A stretch of 64,000 nt of DNA, from the NCBI RefSeq assembly GCF_008365405.1, contig NZ_QOKV01000008.1, positions 1 through 64,000 of the forward strand, given 5' to 3'. The position numbers and the translations under genes are program-made. The notes under the pieces are model-generated. The model was not told where the DNA came from and ran no database searches. It was given only the letters and a program-made list of their open reading frames with translations. Positions 52,427 through 62,313 of the stretch are shown here, in pieces; the stretch's first letter is position 1, and each line of letters begins with the position of its first letter. Source of the DNA: Azospirillum brasilense. GTDB lineage: Bacteria; Pseudomonadota; Alphaproteobacteria; Azospirillales; Azospirillaceae.

Positions 52427-54028
52427 CTATGTGGGGGGACGGCGGTTCCCGTCAAGTCTGGCGTCATGGGCCGGCATCCCACGGGACGGAATTGGGCCAT
52501 GGGACGGAGTTGGCCGGGGAGCGAGCTGCGTCACCTCCACCCCCAGGCGGGCCAGCGCCTCCATCACCGGGACGAAGACGGTCAGGCCGTGCGCGCCACT
52601 TGGCAGCGGGCCCGGACGGGCCACACCCAGCAGGTTGCCCGCCTCGTCCACCAGCGGGTCGCCCGGCGCCGCGTCCGGCCCGGTCAGGTCGGCCTGGAAC
52701 AGCGTGGCCTCCACCCCCGGCGCCGCTTGCGGATCGGCGCGCCGGGCCGCCAGAATGCCGGATGCCGTGTCGTCGCCCCGCTCCAGGACCGCCGTCACCG
52801 GCTCGCTGACCGCCGGGTCATCAAGCCGCAGCGGCGCCGCGTGCAGCCGGGCCGGCACGCGGACCAGGGCGATCCCGCCGGACCGGTCCCTCGCCATCAC
52901 CATGCCGTCCAGCGACACCCCACGGGACGGCGCGACGGTGACGGTCGCGTCCAGCCCGGCGTCGAGCGTCAGCACGAGGGACTGGCCGTCCAGCTCCCCC
53001 AACACGATCCCCCGGCCCTTGCGCTCCTCCGGCCCGACGCGCACGGTGGCGGCGGACACGCGGGCGGTGGGATCGTCGGCGTAGCCCTGGAGCGGGTCGA
53101 CGATGCGCAGAATCAGGGTCGGGGGACGGGTGTCCTCCAGGACGGGAGCCGGTCCGGCGGAGGCGCCGCCGGGATCGACCGTTACAGTTTCGATTGCCAC
53201 GGTTGACACCACAGACGGCCCAGTTGACACATCCGGGGCGGCACTTGACACTCCCGCCACCCCACTTGACACTACCGGGCCCGCACTTGACGCTCCCGGA
53301 GGGGTGGTTGACACTCCTCCCCGGCCACTTGACACTATGGCGGGGCCACTTGACGCTATCGCCCCGCCCCGCGACACCGCGGCGCGGAAGCCGGGGTCGG
53401 CGCCCAGCGCCTCCACCGCCGTGCCGAAGGCCTCCTCGATCAGCAGAACGTCGCCCTGCGGCACGCCGCTGTCCTTGCGGGCCACCCCCGTGGTGGTGAC
53501 ACGGTGGACGAGCCGCCCCGTCACGGCATCGTAGACCGCCCAGTCGACCCGCAGGCTGCCGACACCGGACACCCCCTCGCCGCCGCCCGTCAGCCAGCTC
53601 CGGCGGCGGCACAGGTCGCTGTTCACCGCGCGCAGGTCGCCGCGCAGGACGAAGCGGGCGCGCTTGCGGTCGAATTCCGCTTCGTAGTCGCTTCCCTGAA
53701 CGCCCGCCACGTCGTAGCCGGCGTCGGCCAGAACCTCGGCGAAGCGCTCCTGAAAGGTGGAGTTCTCGTGCAGGCTGCGCCCGCTGGTCCAATAGACGTC
53801 CTCATAGGGCGGCCAGCACTCCAGCGCCCAGACATAGCGCCCCGTCACCATGCCCCGCCGCATCGAGCCCAGCGACAGGCCGTCGAAGCGGACCGGCTCC
53901 GTCGAACCGCGGGCGACGGGCGGGGATTTGCGGGTCTGCGGCAGCTCCCCGCCCATGCAGGCGGCCAGCCCCAGCAGGGCGGCGAGGGACAGGAAAAGGC
54001 GTTCGGGCGTCGGCATGTCGGGGGACAT
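52427..54028 (-). CDS. Lipoprotein with degenerate trypsin-like domain and 7-residue repeats
   Basis: A 533-residue protein with a lipobox LAAC (Cys about 24), so it is probably outer-membrane anchored. Residues about 45-205 form an unknown domain ([36 protein letters not shown]). Residues about 221-276 are eight 7-residue Ser/Val repeats. Residues about 330-500 resemble an HtrA-type trypsin fold, but the His, Asp and Ser positions read [15 protein letters not shown] and [11 protein letters not shown], so the triad seems lost. The ATG at 54028 is used; 54016 is possible. It is divergent from the his operon. Confidence 0.7.
   Translation of the reverse strand: MSPDMPTPERLFLSLAALLGLAACMGGELPQTRKSPPVARGSTEPVRFDGLSLGSMRRGMVTGRYVWALECWPPYEDVYWTSGRSLHENSTFQERFAEVLADAGYDVAGVQGSDYEAEFDRKRARFVLRGDLRAVNSDLCRRRSWLTGGGEGVSGVGSLRVDWAVYDAVTGRLVHRVTTTGVARKDSGVPQGDVLLIEEAFGTAVEALGADPGFRAAVSRGGAIASSGPAIVSSGRGGVSTTPPGASSAGPVVSSGVAGVSSAAPDVSTGPSVVSTVAIETVTVDPGGASAGPAPVLEDTRPPTLILRIVDPLQGYADDPTARVSAATVRVGPEERKGRGIVLGELDGQSLVLTLDAGLDATVTVAPSRGVSLDGMVMARDRSGGIALVRVPARLHAAPLRLDDPAVSEPVTAVLERGDDTASGILAARRADPQAAPGVEATLFQADLTGPDAAPGDPLVDEAGNLLGVARPGPLPSGAHGLTVFVPVMEALARLGVEVTQLAPRPTPSHGPIPSRGMPAHDARLDGNRRPPT
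53200..53367. repeat. Eight-copy 21-bp tandem repeat inside the lipoprotein gene
   Basis: TTGAC appears at 53203, 53224, 53245, 53266, 53287, 53308, 53329 and 53350, exactly every 21 bases. Units share a CACTTGACACT-like core (minus AGTGTCAAGTG) that encodes V-S-S-G/T in frame; the rest varies. The period keeps the reading frame, so copy number can change without breaking the protein. Confidence 0.9.
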
Positions 54029-54032
54029 ATCC

Positions 54033-54081
54033 CATTATGCGCGTTGTGCGTGCATACAGACATGCACACACACGCATTATG
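54033..54081. promoter_or_regulatory. Long imperfect palindrome in the divergent lipoprotein/hisB gap
   Basis: Arms 54033-54055 and 54062-54081 are near-complementary (CATTATG outer ends, TGCGTGCAT/ATGCACACA inner ends) around ACAGAC. It starts 5 bases upstream of the lipoprotein ATG and ends about 84 bases before hisB. It could be an operator or a transcript stem. Confidence 0.55.
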
Positions 54082-54164
54082 TGGCATCTCGACCGACGGT
54101 CATAGGCGTTTTCGGAGGCGGCACCTCTGGCGCGCCCGCGCGCTTCCTGATAAAACCCGGACTC

Positions 54165-54788
54165 ATGGACCAGAGCCTTGCCAATGGCGTCCGCCGCGCC
54201 TCGATCGAGCGGAACACCACCGAAACCCGGATCCGGGTCGCCGTGAATCTGGACGGCACCGGCGTCTATGACGTGAAGACCGGCGTCGGCTTCCTCGACC
54301 ACATGCTGGAGCAGCTGTCGCGCCACAGCCTGATGGACCTGTCGGTGGCGGCGGAGGGCGACCTGCACATCGACGCCCACCACACGACCGAGGACAGCGG
54401 CATCGCCATCGGCCAGGCGGTGGCGAAGGCGCTGGGCGACCGCAAGGGCATCCAGCGCTACGGCCACGCCTACATCCCGATGGACGAGACGCTGACCCGC
54501 GTCGCGCTGGACTTCTCCAACCGGCCCTACCTGATCTGGAAGGTGTCCTTCAGCCGCGACAAGATCGGCGACATGGACACCGAGCTGTTCCGCGAGTGGT
54601 TCCAGGCCTTCGCCATGGCCGCGGGCGTGACGCTGCACGTCGAATGCCTCTATGGCGAGAACAACCACCACATCGTGGAAAGCTGCTACAAGGCGCTTGC
54701 CCGCGCGCTGCGGGCCGGGATCGACATCGACCCGCGCAAGCGCGACGCCGTGCCCTCCACCAAGGGGACGCTGGGCGGCTCCCTCTAA
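54165..54788 (+). CDS. hisB: Imidazoleglycerol-phosphate dehydratase
   Basis: Sixth step of histidine synthesis. The 207-residue monofunctional enzyme has the metal motifs [14 protein letters not shown] and [15 protein letters not shown]; the histidinol-phosphatase half of E. coli HisB is absent. It is first in the his operon. The start is the ATG at 54165. Confidence 0.97.
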   Translation: MDQSLANGVRRASIERNTTETRIRVAVNLDGTGVYDVKTGVGFLDHMLEQLSRHSLMDLSVAAEGDLHIDAHHTTEDSGIAIGQAVAKALGDRKGIQRYGHAYIPMDETLTRVALDFSNRPYLIWKVSFSRDKIGDMDTELFREWFQAFAMAAGVTLHVECLYGENNHHIVESCYKALARALRAGIDIDPRKRDAVPSTKGTLGGSL

Positions 54789-54840
54789 AAAAACCGGCGG
54801 CTCCGACAAGGCCGGCGCTCTGTCACAAGGTCCTCGTTTC

Positions 54841-55485
54841 ATGGAAACCGTTGCGCTGATCGATTACGGCTCCGGCAACCTGCGTTCCGCCGCCAAGGCT
54901 CTGGAGCGCGCGGCGGCGGAGTGCCATGCCTCCTTCCAGGTCCTGGTGACCTCCGACGCCGACGCCGTGCGCAAGGCCGACCGCGTCGTCCTGCCGGGCG
55001 TCGGCGCCTTCGCCGACTGCAAGCGCGGCCTGTCGGAGGTTCCCGGCATGCTCGACGCGCTGGAGGAGGTGGTGCACGGCAAGGGCCGCCCGTTCCTGGG
55101 CATCTGCGTCGGCATGCAGCTGATGGCGGAGCGCGGGCGCGAATACGGCGTGACCGAGGGGCTGGGCTGGATCAAGGGCGAGGTTGTGAAGCTGGAGCCC
55201 GCCGATCCCACCCTGAAGATCCCGCACATGGGCTGGAACGAGCTGGACATCCGCCGGGAGCATCCGGTGCTGGCCGGCCTGCCGGAGCGGGCGCACGCCT
55301 ATTTCGTCCACTCCTACCGCTTCGCCGTGGAGCGGCCGGAGGATGTGATCGCCAGTGCCGATTACGGCGGCCCCTTCGCCGCGGTGGTCGGGCGCGACAA
55401 TCTGGTCGGCACCCAGTTCCACCCGGAAAAGAGCCAGGAGACCGGCCTCGCCCTGGTCGCCAACTTCCTGACCTGGCGGGTCTGA
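54841..55485 (+). CDS. hisH: Imidazole glycerol phosphate synthase, glutaminase subunit
   Basis: Supplies ammonia to HisF. The 214 residues carry the nucleophile Cys in [10 protein letters not shown] and the His-Glu pair in [11 protein letters not shown]. The start [16 protein letters not shown] is typical. It follows hisB by 52 bases that contain a short A run only. Confidence 0.97.
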   Translation: METVALIDYGSGNLRSAAKALERAAAECHASFQVLVTSDADAVRKADRVVLPGVGAFADCKRGLSEVPGMLDALEEVVHGKGRPFLGICVGMQLMAERGREYGVTEGLGWIKGEVVKLEPADPTLKIPHMGWNELDIRREHPVLAGLPERAHAYFVHSYRFAVERPEDVIASADYGGPFAAVVGRDNLVGTQFHPEKSQETGLALVANFLTWRV

Positions 55486-55487
55486 CG

Positions 55488-56030
55488 ATGACCGACGTCA
55501 CGGTCGAACGCATCGACGCGCTGAAGACGGGCGACCTGCACGACCTGTGCGACGCCGCCGACGACGCCGTCAAGGCCGGCGGCGGCTTCGGCTGGGTGGC
55601 GCCGCCCGCCCGCGAGATCATGGAACGCTACTGGAAGGGCGTTCTGGTGGTGCCGGAACGCATCCTGTTCGTCGGCCGGCTGGACGGCGTCATCGCCGGC
55701 TCCGCCCAGCTCGTGAAGCCGGCCCGCAACAACGAGGCGCAGGCCCACGCCGCCACCCTGACCACCAGCTTCGTCGCCCCCTGGGCGCGCGGCCACGGCC
55801 TCGCCCGCCGCCTGACCGTGGCGGTCGAGGAGGAGGCGCGGGCGTCCGGCTTCCGCGTGCTGAACCTCGACGTGCGCGAAACCCAGAGCGCGGCGATCAC
55901 GCTGTACGAGGATCTGGGCTTCAAACGCTGGGGCACGCATCCCTTCTATGCGCTGGTGGACGGCAAAAGGCTGGCCGGACATTTCTATGTGAAAGACCTC
56001 ACCCCCGACACGCTTCACGACACGCCATAG
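55488..56030 (+). CDS. GNAT-family N-acetyltransferase within the his operon
   Basis: A 180-residue acetyltransferase with the acetyl-CoA loop [20 protein letters not shown] and the C-terminal [16 protein letters not shown]. It lies 2 bases after hisH and 14 before hisA. It is not a known histidine enzyme. It is probably the extra open reading frame reported inside the A. brasilense his cluster. Substrate unknown. Confidence 0.88.
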   Translation: MTDVTVERIDALKTGDLHDLCDAADDAVKAGGGFGWVAPPAREIMERYWKGVLVVPERILFVGRLDGVIAGSAQLVKPARNNEAQAHAATLTTSFVAPWARGHGLARRLTVAVEEEARASGFRVLNLDVRETQSAAITLYEDLGFKRWGTHPFYALVDGKRLAGHFYVKDLTPDTLHDTP

Positions 56031-56044
56031 GACGAGACACCGCG

Positions 56045-56809
56045 ATGATCATCTATCCCGCCATCGACCTCAAAGACGGTGCCTGCGTTCGGCTGCTGCG
56101 CGGCGAGATGAGCCAGGCGACCGTCTTCAACACCGAACCCGCCGACCAGGCCCGCCTGTTCGAAAGCCAGGGCTTCGAATGGCTGCATCTGGTCGATCTG
56201 AACGGCGCCTTCGAGGGCAAGCCGGTCAACGGCCGGGCGGTCGAGAGCATCCTGGGCGCCGTGACCATCCCGGTGCAGCTGGGCGGCGGCATCCGCGACC
56301 TGAAGACCATCGCCCTGTGGCTGGAGAAGGGCGTCAGCCGCGTCATCCTGGGCACCGTCGCCCTGCGCGAGCCGGAGCTGGTCCGTGAAGCCTGCCGGGA
56401 GTTCCCCGGCAAGGTCGCCGTGGGCATCGACGCGCGCGAGGGTTACGTGGCCGTTGCCGGCTGGGCCGAGACCTCGACCATCAAGGCGCTGGATCTGGCG
56501 CTGAAGTTCGAGGACAGCGGCGTGGCCGCGATCATCTACACCGACATCAACCGCGACGGCGCCATGGGCGGCGTGAACGTCGAGGCGACGTCCGACCTCG
56601 CCTTCCACCTGACCACCCCGGTGATCGCGTCGGGCGGCGTCTCCTCCATCGACGACCTGATCGCGTTGAAGAAGGAGGAGGACACCGGCATCCAGGGCGT
56701 CATCTGCGGCCGCGCGCTGTACGACGGGCGCATCGACCCGAAGACGGCGCTCGACCTGCTCTCATCCGTTTCCGTTTCTGGCGCCCCCGTCACCGGAAAG
56801 GCCGGCTGA
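56045..56809 (+). CDS. hisA: ProFAR isomerase HisA
   Basis: TIM-barrel isomerase of the fourth histidine step. The 254 residues carry the catalytic Asp in [17 protein letters not shown] and the second in [13 protein letters not shown]. It overlaps hisF by 1 base (TGATG). Confidence 0.97.
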   Translation: MIIYPAIDLKDGACVRLLRGEMSQATVFNTEPADQARLFESQGFEWLHLVDLNGAFEGKPVNGRAVESILGAVTIPVQLGGGIRDLKTIALWLEKGVSRVILGTVALREPELVREACREFPGKVAVGIDAREGYVAVAGWAETSTIKALDLALKFEDSGVAAIIYTDINRDGAMGGVNVEATSDLAFHLTTPVIASGGVSSIDDLIALKKEEDTGIQGVICGRALYDGRIDPKTALDLLSSVSVSGAPVTGKAG

Positions 56810-57606
56810 TGCTCAAGATGCGCGTCATCCCCTGCCTGGACGTCAAGGACGGGCGGGTCGTCAAGGGGGTCAACTTCGTCGATCTGATCGACGCCGGCGA
56901 CCCCGTGGAGCAGGCCCGCGTCTATGACCGGGAGGGGGCGGACGAGCTGACCTTCCTCGACATCACGGCCAGCCACGAGAACCGCGACACCATCTACGAC
57001 GTGGTGCGCCGCACCGCCGAGCAGGTGTTCATGCCGCTGACCGTCGGCGGCGGCGTGCGCACGGTCGAGGACATCCGCAAGCTGCTGCTGGCCGGCGCCG
57101 ACAAGGTGTCGATCAACACCGCGGCCATCCACCGTCCGGAGTTCGTGCAGGAGGCGGCGGAGAAGTTCGGCGCCCAGTGCATCGTCGTCGCCATCGACGC
57201 CAAGCAGGTCGAGCCGGGCCGCTGGGAGATCTTCACCCACGGCGGGCGCAAGGCCACCGGCATTGACGCCATCGAGTGGGCCAAGCGCATGGAGTCCTAT
57301 GGCGCGGGCGAGATCCTGCTGACCTCGATGGACCGCGACGGCACCAAGAGCGGCTTCGACCTCGCCTTGACCCGCAAGGTGGCCGATGGGCTGCGCATCC
57401 CGGTCATCGCGTCGGGCGGCGTCGGCACGCTGGACCATCTGGTGGAGGGCATCCGCGAGGGCCACGCCACGGCGGTTCTGGCGGCCTCCATCTTCCATTT
57501 CGGCACCTACACCATCGGGCAGGCCAAGGCGGCGCTGGCCGAAGCCGGCATTCCGGTGCGCCCGGCCCGGCCCGTGTCCTCCGCGGCGGAGGCGGCCCAT
57601 GTCTGA
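56809..57606 (+). CDS. hisF: Imidazole glycerol phosphate synthase, cyclase subunit
   Basis: TIM-barrel synthase that works with HisH. The 265 residues include [18 protein letters not shown] and [15 protein letters not shown] with the two catalytic Asp residues. It overlaps hisA by 1 base and hisE by 8. Confidence 0.97.
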   Translation: MLKMRVIPCLDVKDGRVVKGVNFVDLIDAGDPVEQARVYDREGADELTFLDITASHENRDTIYDVVRRTAEQVFMPLTVGGGVRTVEDIRKLLLAGADKVSINTAAIHRPEFVQEAAEKFGAQCIVVAIDAKQVEPGRWEIFTHGGRKATGIDAIEWAKRMESYGAGEILLTSMDRDGTKSGFDLALTRKVADGLRIPVIASGGVGTLDHLVEGIREGHATAVLAASIFHFGTYTIGQAKAALAEAGIPVRPARPVSSAAEAAHV

Positions 57607-57940
57607 CGACAAGAAGGCCGTCAACGCCAAGGTTCTGGACCGGCTCTACGCCACCGTCCAGGCGCGCAAGGGCGCCGATCCGGAGACCTCCTACACCGCC
57701 AAGCTGTTCCACCGCGGCACCGCCAAGATCGCCCAGAAGGTCGGCGAGGAGGCGGTGGAGACGGTCATCGAGGCGGTGCGCGGCGACAAGGCGGCCATGG
57801 CCTCGGAATCGGCGGACCTGCTCTATCACCTGATGGTGCTGTGGGCCGACGCCGGGCTGGAGCCCGCCGAGGTCTGGGAGAAGCTGGCCCAGCGCGAGGG
57901 CACCAGCGGCATCGCCGAGAAGAAGGCACGCAAAGCTTAA
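57599..57940 (+). CDS. hisE: Phosphoribosyl-ATP pyrophosphatase
   Basis: Second step of histidine synthesis. The 113-residue all-helical protein shows [15 protein letters not shown] and [13 protein letters not shown], the metal-binding MazG-like motifs. It overlaps the end of hisF, so the two are coupled. Confidence 0.96.
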   Translation: MSDDKKAVNAKVLDRLYATVQARKGADPETSYTAKLFHRGTAKIAQKVGEEAVETVIEAVRGDKAAMASESADLLYHLMVLWADAGLEPAEVWEKLAQREGTSGIAEKKARKA

Positions 57941-57970
57941 ATCGATAAAGGCGGAAGGGGAAACGACGCG

Positions 57971-58339
57971 ATGGCCAAGACCTACGATCCGAACAACGTC
58001 TTCGCCCGCATCCTGCGCGGCGAAATCCCGTGCAAGAAGGTCCTGGAGACCGAGCACGCGCTGGCCTTCCACGACATCAACCCACAGGCCCCGACGCACA
58101 TCCTGGTGATCCCGAAGGGCGCCTACGTCGACATGGACGATTTCAGCGCCCGCGCGACGGAGGCGGAGATCGCCGGCCTGTTCCGCGCGGTCGGCGAGGT
58201 TGCCCGCGGCGCCGGCGCCGCCGAGCCCGGTTACCGAATCCTGTCCAACTGCGGCGAGGACGCGAACCAGGAGGTTCCGCACCTGCACATCCACGTCTTT
58301 GCCGGCCGCCGCCTCGGCCCGATGATCATCAAGGGATAA
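57971..58339 (+). CDS. HIT-family nucleotide-binding protein
   Basis: A 122-residue HIT protein with the active-site HLHIHVFAGR and the N-terminal VFARILRGEIPCKKVLE. It cleaves nucleoside phosphoramidates or related molecules. Its position directly after hisE and length match ORF122 described in A. brasilense. It ends the his operon. Confidence 0.95.
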   Translation: MAKTYDPNNVFARILRGEIPCKKVLETEHALAFHDINPQAPTHILVIPKGAYVDMDDFSARATEAEIAGLFRAVGEVARGAGAAEPGYRILSNCGEDANQEVPHLHIHVFAGRRLGPMIIKG

Positions 58340-58401
58340 TAGCCAAGGGGTAATGGAAAAGGGATCGCTCTCCGATCCCGCCCGCTGATCCACGTGAAAC
58401 A

Positions 58402-58445
58402 TTGGGGCGCCGAGGGAAACCTTCGGCGCCCCATTGGTTTTCTTC
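58402..58445 (+). terminator. Intrinsic terminator of the his operon
   Basis: A 13-bp stem (TGGGGCGCCGA with TCGGCGCCCCA plus GG/CC) around GAAA-like loop sequence is followed by TTGGTTTTCTTC. It lies 63 bases after the HIT gene stop. Confidence 0.8.
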
Positions 58446-58490
58446 ACCCCTGTTCGCCGGTCCGATGCTTTGCAAGGGTATCGGTTCCGC

Positions 58491-59366
58491 TCAGGGAGCG
58501 ATGCGCCAATCCTTGGATATGTAGGTGTAGGGCGGCTGGATGTAGTGGAACACGCCGCCGGTCTTCACATGCGGGCTGAGCAGGCGGGTCAGGTTCAAGC
58601 CAATGCCGAGATAGAAGTATTGGCTTCGATCGTCGCGGCTGGGGTTGGTGCTGTAATCCTCGTAGCCCCGCGCGTAGAAGCCGACATGGAACTCCAGATG
58701 CCGCAGCAGGGGGTCCTGGATGGCGTCGAATCCATCCGCCTTCACCGCGAGCAGATATTTCAGCCGTCTGTAGTCGGTGAAGACGTCCGCTTGATATTTG
58801 TCGCCGCCGGAGAACGGGTTGTACTCGACCCTGAAATCAACCTTGCGGGCCAATTCCGGGTTGTCCCACAGGATGTAGCCGGCCACGGCTCCGACGGTGT
58901 TGAACAGCATGTCCTGATAGGAGAATCCGTAGTCGTCGCTGAAGGCGTCACCGACCTCCACCAAGCCCATGATGCCCAGCGACGACAGCGCGCCGTACCG
59001 GGCGGAGTCCGTCTGGGTGAAGCCCCAACTCTGATATTGGCGGGCCAGCAGATGGCTGATCGCGTAACCGGTCCAGGCATGGCCGATCTTGTCGGCACCG
59101 CCTTCGGTCGTGCTGCGGCCGAACCAACCCTCATCCTGAAAGCGAGGGCCGCCGGTGCCCCAATCCCAGGACCATACGCCCCACCCCAGGGCCAATATGC
59201 CGGTGCCGACGTTGAGGGCGAGCGCCTTGTCCTCCTTGCTCCATCCCTGGTCTTCCATCATGGAGGCGGAGGCGGGTCTGCCGGGCAGGAGCAACGCGGC
59301 GGCCAGGAACCCCGCGAACACCTGCCTGGTCACTCGGGCCGCCATCGCTCGGGCCAGGAGCATCAT
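58491..59366 (-). CDS. YfiM/DUF2279-like membrane or envelope protein
   Basis: A 291-residue protein with an N-terminal signal segment (about 10-35) and the DUF2279 pattern GGADKIGHAWTGYAISHLLA followed by a beta-rich C-terminal half (HLEFHVGFYARGYEDY, YFYLGIGLNLTRLL) like an outer-membrane barrel. The start is the first of two adjacent ATG codons at 59366. Function unknown. Confidence 0.75.
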   Translation of the reverse strand: MMLLARAMAARVTRQVFAGFLAAALLLPGRPASASMMEDQGWSKEDKALALNVGTGILALGWGVWSWDWGTGGPRFQDEGWFGRSTTEGGADKIGHAWTGYAISHLLARQYQSWGFTQTDSARYGALSSLGIMGLVEVGDAFSDDYGFSYQDMLFNTVGAVAGYILWDNPELARKVDFRVEYNPFSGGDKYQADVFTDYRRLKYLLAVKADGFDAIQDPLLRHLEFHVGFYARGYEDYSTNPSRDDRSQYFYLGIGLNLTRLLSPHVKTGGVFHYIQPPYTYISKDWRIAP

Positions 59367-59459
59367 GCGGGATGAGCCCTCCTTCCGGTGGACACGTCCC
59401 GGCATGATGACGCTCAGGCCCCCGCTCCGCCCGGGTTCTTCCGGATGTTGGACGTCCGG

Positions 59460-60665
59460 TTAGGACGCCGGCGCGACGGTCTTCGGCAGAAGGACGTAGT
59501 ATTCGCCGGCGCTCTTCATCACGCCGGCCTTTTCCTCCGCCTCCGGCCCATGGCCCCAGAAGACGTCGCCGCGAACCGGGCCGCGGATGGCCCCGCCGGT
59601 GTCCTGGGCGATCAGCAGGCGGCGCAGCCGGGTTTGGGCGTCCAGAGGGTCCTCGGCGTCCAGCCAGACCGGCACGCCGTAGGGCAGGAACTTGGAATCG
59701 ACGGCGAGGCTGCGCCCCGGCGTCAGGGCGACGTTCTGGGCGCCGTTCGGCCCCTCCCCCTTCAGCTCCTGGAAGAAGACGTAGGAAGGGTTCTTGTTCA
59801 TCAGCGCCGCCGCCTCGCCGGGGTTGGCTTGGAGCCAGGCGCGGATGGTCTGGAGCGACACCTCCTCGCGTTTCAGGGCGCCGCGGTCGATCAGCTCCCG
59901 CCCGATGGCAACGTATTTGTGGCCGTTCTGGGCGGCGTAGCCGACGCGCGTCTCGCTCCCGTCGGGGAAGCTGACGCGGCCCGATCCCTGGATGTGCAGG
60001 AAGAAGGTGGCGATGGGGTCCTGAAGCCAGACCAGCTCCAGCCCTTTCCCGCCCAATGCCCCGGCCTCGATGGCGGCGCGGTCCTCGAAGGGCTTCAACC
60101 GGCCCGCCGTCACCCGGCCGGCGATGCGCTCACCCCGCCAGCGATCGGCGAATTCGCCGAGATCGACCATCACCAGATCGGCCGGGCGCTTGTAGAGCGG
60201 CACCGGGAAGGCCGGGTCCGGCATCCGGCTGCCCTTCAGCTCCACCTCGTAATAGCCGGTGAAAAGGCCGCGCCGCTCGGCGTTGTTGGCCGCGGCGTAG
60301 GGGGTGAACCACGTCTCGAAGTAGGCGCGGGCCGCCGCGTCGTCGCCGGGCGGCAGCTTGGCAAGCTCGGCGCAGGGGGCTTGCCAGTCCGCCGCCTTGC
60401 CACCGACCCCGTCCGGTCCGATGGAGCGGTCGGCGGCCAGCGCCTTGACCTTCGCGCAGGAGCGCTGGAAGGCCGGGACGGCCTCCGCCACGCGGTCGGC
60501 GCTCCAGCCGGGCAGCGCCGTGAAGGCGACCGGGGTGAGGACCAGCTTTTCGGGCGGCGGGGGCGGCGGCGCCTTGGCCTCCTCCTCCTTCCGCTCGCAG
60601 CCAACGAGAAACGCCGCGGCAAGGACTGCCGCGGCGCTGAGACGAACAACCGGATGAGAGAGCAT
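59460..60665 (-). CDS. mltA: Membrane-bound lytic murein transglycosylase A
   Basis: Lipoprotein (lipobox FLVGCER, about residue 23) that cleaves peptidoglycan glycan strands. The MltA domain (FTGYYEVELKGSRM to FFLHIQGSGRVSF) and the C-terminal 3D domain with catalytic Asp (IAQDTGGAIRGPVRGDVFWG) are both present. 401 residues. It is 13 bases downstream of the TimA-like gene. Confidence 0.95.
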   Translation of the reverse strand: MLSHPVVRLSAAAVLAAAFLVGCERKEEEAKAPPPPPPEKLVLTPVAFTALPGWSADRVAEAVPAFQRSCAKVKALAADRSIGPDGVGGKAADWQAPCAELAKLPPGDDAAARAYFETWFTPYAAANNAERRGLFTGYYEVELKGSRMPDPAFPVPLYKRPADLVMVDLGEFADRWRGERIAGRVTAGRLKPFEDRAAIEAGALGGKGLELVWLQDPIATFFLHIQGSGRVSFPDGSETRVGYAAQNGHKYVAIGRELIDRGALKREEVSLQTIRAWLQANPGEAAALMNKNPSYVFFQELKGEGPNGAQNVALTPGRSLAVDSKFLPYGVPVWLDAEDPLDAQTRLRRLLIAQDTGGAIRGPVRGDVFWGHGPEAEEKAGVMKSAGEYYVLLPKTVAPAS

Positions 60666-60678
60666 CAGAACCGATCGG

Positions 60679-61356
60679 TCATTGGGGGGTGCGGGTTTCG
60701 ACGAGCGCCCAGTTCGGGTCGCCGGCGCGGGTGTTGCGGGCGAAGGTCCAGACGTCCACGGCCTCGACCACGGCGTTGGGATCGCCGTCCACCACGGCAC
60801 CGGCGCTGTTGCGCACGACGTTCATCTGCTCCGACACGAACTTCACGGTGACCAGCGCGGTGCGGCCGTCCATGCGGGCCTCCACCACGTCGGCATCGGT
60901 GATCGTCTCGATGCGGGTCTCCAGCGTCTCGCCGGCCGACTGGCGCTCGCGCACCGCGCGGGCGAAGTTGTCGTAGACCTCGTCCGAGAGCAGCGGGCGC
61001 AGGGTGGCCGTGTCGCCCTTGGCGAAGGCCTCCACGATCATCTGGAAGGCGCCGCGGGCGCCCTGCAGGAAATACTTCTCGTCGAAGCTGGGGTCGGCGG
61101 CCTTGATCTGCTCCAGCGCGGTGGCCAGCGACACCGGCTCGTCGGGCGACGGGGCGACGTTCGGCAGGGGCCGCTCGCGGTTCGGCATCGCCACCACGTT
61201 GTCGGGCTGGTTGTTGGGGCGGGCCGTGAAGGGGTTCGGCCGCTGACGTTCCTCACCGGTGCGGCGGCCGAGCACGCTGCGCAGCCGGTACACGAGAAAC
61301 GCCGCGATCATCGCGAAGATCAGGATCTCGACGAACACAAACCCATCTCCCATCAT
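60679..61356 (-). CDS. Tim44/TimA-domain protein
   Basis: A 225-residue protein with one N-terminal membrane helix (FVFVEILIFAMIAAFLVYRL), a Pro/Asn-rich linker and the Tim44-like domain (about 95-222: FLQGARGAFQMIVEAFAKGD). Alphaproteobacterial TimA is the presumed relative of mitochondrial Tim44. It is co-transcribed with mltA and divergent from fxsA-secB. Confidence 0.92.
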   Translation of the reverse strand: MMGDGFVFVEILIFAMIAAFLVYRLRSVLGRRTGEERQRPNPFTARPNNQPDNVVAMPNRERPLPNVAPSPDEPVSLATALEQIKAADPSFDEKYFLQGARGAFQMIVEAFAKGDTATLRPLLSDEVYDNFARAVRERQSAGETLETRIETITDADVVEARMDGRTALVTVKFVSEQMNVVRNSAGAVVDGDPNAVVEAVDVWTFARNTRAGDPNWALVETRTPQ

Positions 61357-61595
61357 CCATCCTTCCGGGTGACTGAAGGCCGGCCCCGAAATCACCGGCC
61401 CCGCTTGATCCACTACTGGACCCTCCGGCGGGTGAGCATTAAGTGTACCGGAACGGTGCCGGGACCAAGTCCCAGCTCGCTCTCTCCGCCGAGGATTCCA
61501 CCCGATGACCCGTGCCGGAGCTGTTCTTCCAACCAAAGATCGGGTGCGTACCCTGGTGTAGATAGGCCCTTGGGGTTGAAAGAGCAAGGACGGCC

Positions 61596-62213
61596 ATGAA
61601 TCCACTGTTGCTGTTGTTCCTTTTGCTGCCGATCGCGGAAATCGCCACCTTCATCGAGGTCGGCGACCGGATCGGCGCCGGTCCGACGGTCGGGCTGGTC
61701 ATCCTGTCCGCCATCCTCGGGTCCGTGCTGATCCGTTGGCAGGGCCTGTCCGTGCTGAAGCGCGCGCAGCAGGCGGCGGAGCGCGGCGAAAGCCCGGTCG
61801 GCGCCGTGTTCGAGGGCTTCTGCGTCGTCGTCGCCGGCCTGCTGCTGATCATCCCCGGCTTCCTGACGGACATCGTCGGAATCCTGCTGTTCGTGCGCCC
61901 GATCCGCAACGCCCTGGGCCGCTGGCTGTTCGACCGTATGAAAGGCGCCGCCTCCTTCCAGATGCACGGCCGCATGGGCGGCCAAACAGGCAATCGGAGC
62001 TGGAGCGCCGGCGATCCGAACGGTCCTCACGGCGGACCGTCCAACCGCCCGCCGCCGGGCGTGATCGACGTCGAATACCAGGAGGTCGACCCTGACGGCG
62101 GCCGTCCGGGAAACGCCGGTCCGGCGGACCGCGACGGGCCGGACGACACGCCCAAGCTCGGTGACTCCCGCTGGGCGCCGCCCGGCTCGCCCTACCGCAA
62201 CGACCGCGGGTGA
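61596..62213 (+). CDS. fxsA: FxsA-family membrane protein
   Basis: A 205-residue cytoplasmic-membrane protein. The first 125 residues hold the FxsA fold with three to four helices (PLLLLFLLLPIAEIATFIEVG, GLLLIIPGFLTDIVGILLF). The tail is a polar Gly/Pro/Asp-rich extension. It precedes secB by 100 bases. Confidence 0.92.
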   Translation: MNPLLLLFLLLPIAEIATFIEVGDRIGAGPTVGLVILSAILGSVLIRWQGLSVLKRAQQAAERGESPVGAVFEGFCVVVAGLLLIIPGFLTDIVGILLFVRPIRNALGRWLFDRMKGAASFQMHGRMGGQTGNRSWSAGDPNGPHGGPSNRPPPGVIDVEYQEVDPDGGRPGNAGPADRDGPDDTPKLGDSRWAPPGSPYRNDRG

Positions 62214-62313
62214 AACACGCCGGTTTCACTTTGTGGAGCCAGCAATTCCGTGCTAGCCAGCGGGTCTTGAAGACCTTTCCATCGTGATGCCGCCCCGCGG
62301 CCAGGAGTTGTCC

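Noticed and set aside
53200..53367. CRISPR array
   Set aside because: The 21-bp units are in-frame coding repeats without spacers of constant length between identical repeats, and no cas gene is near.
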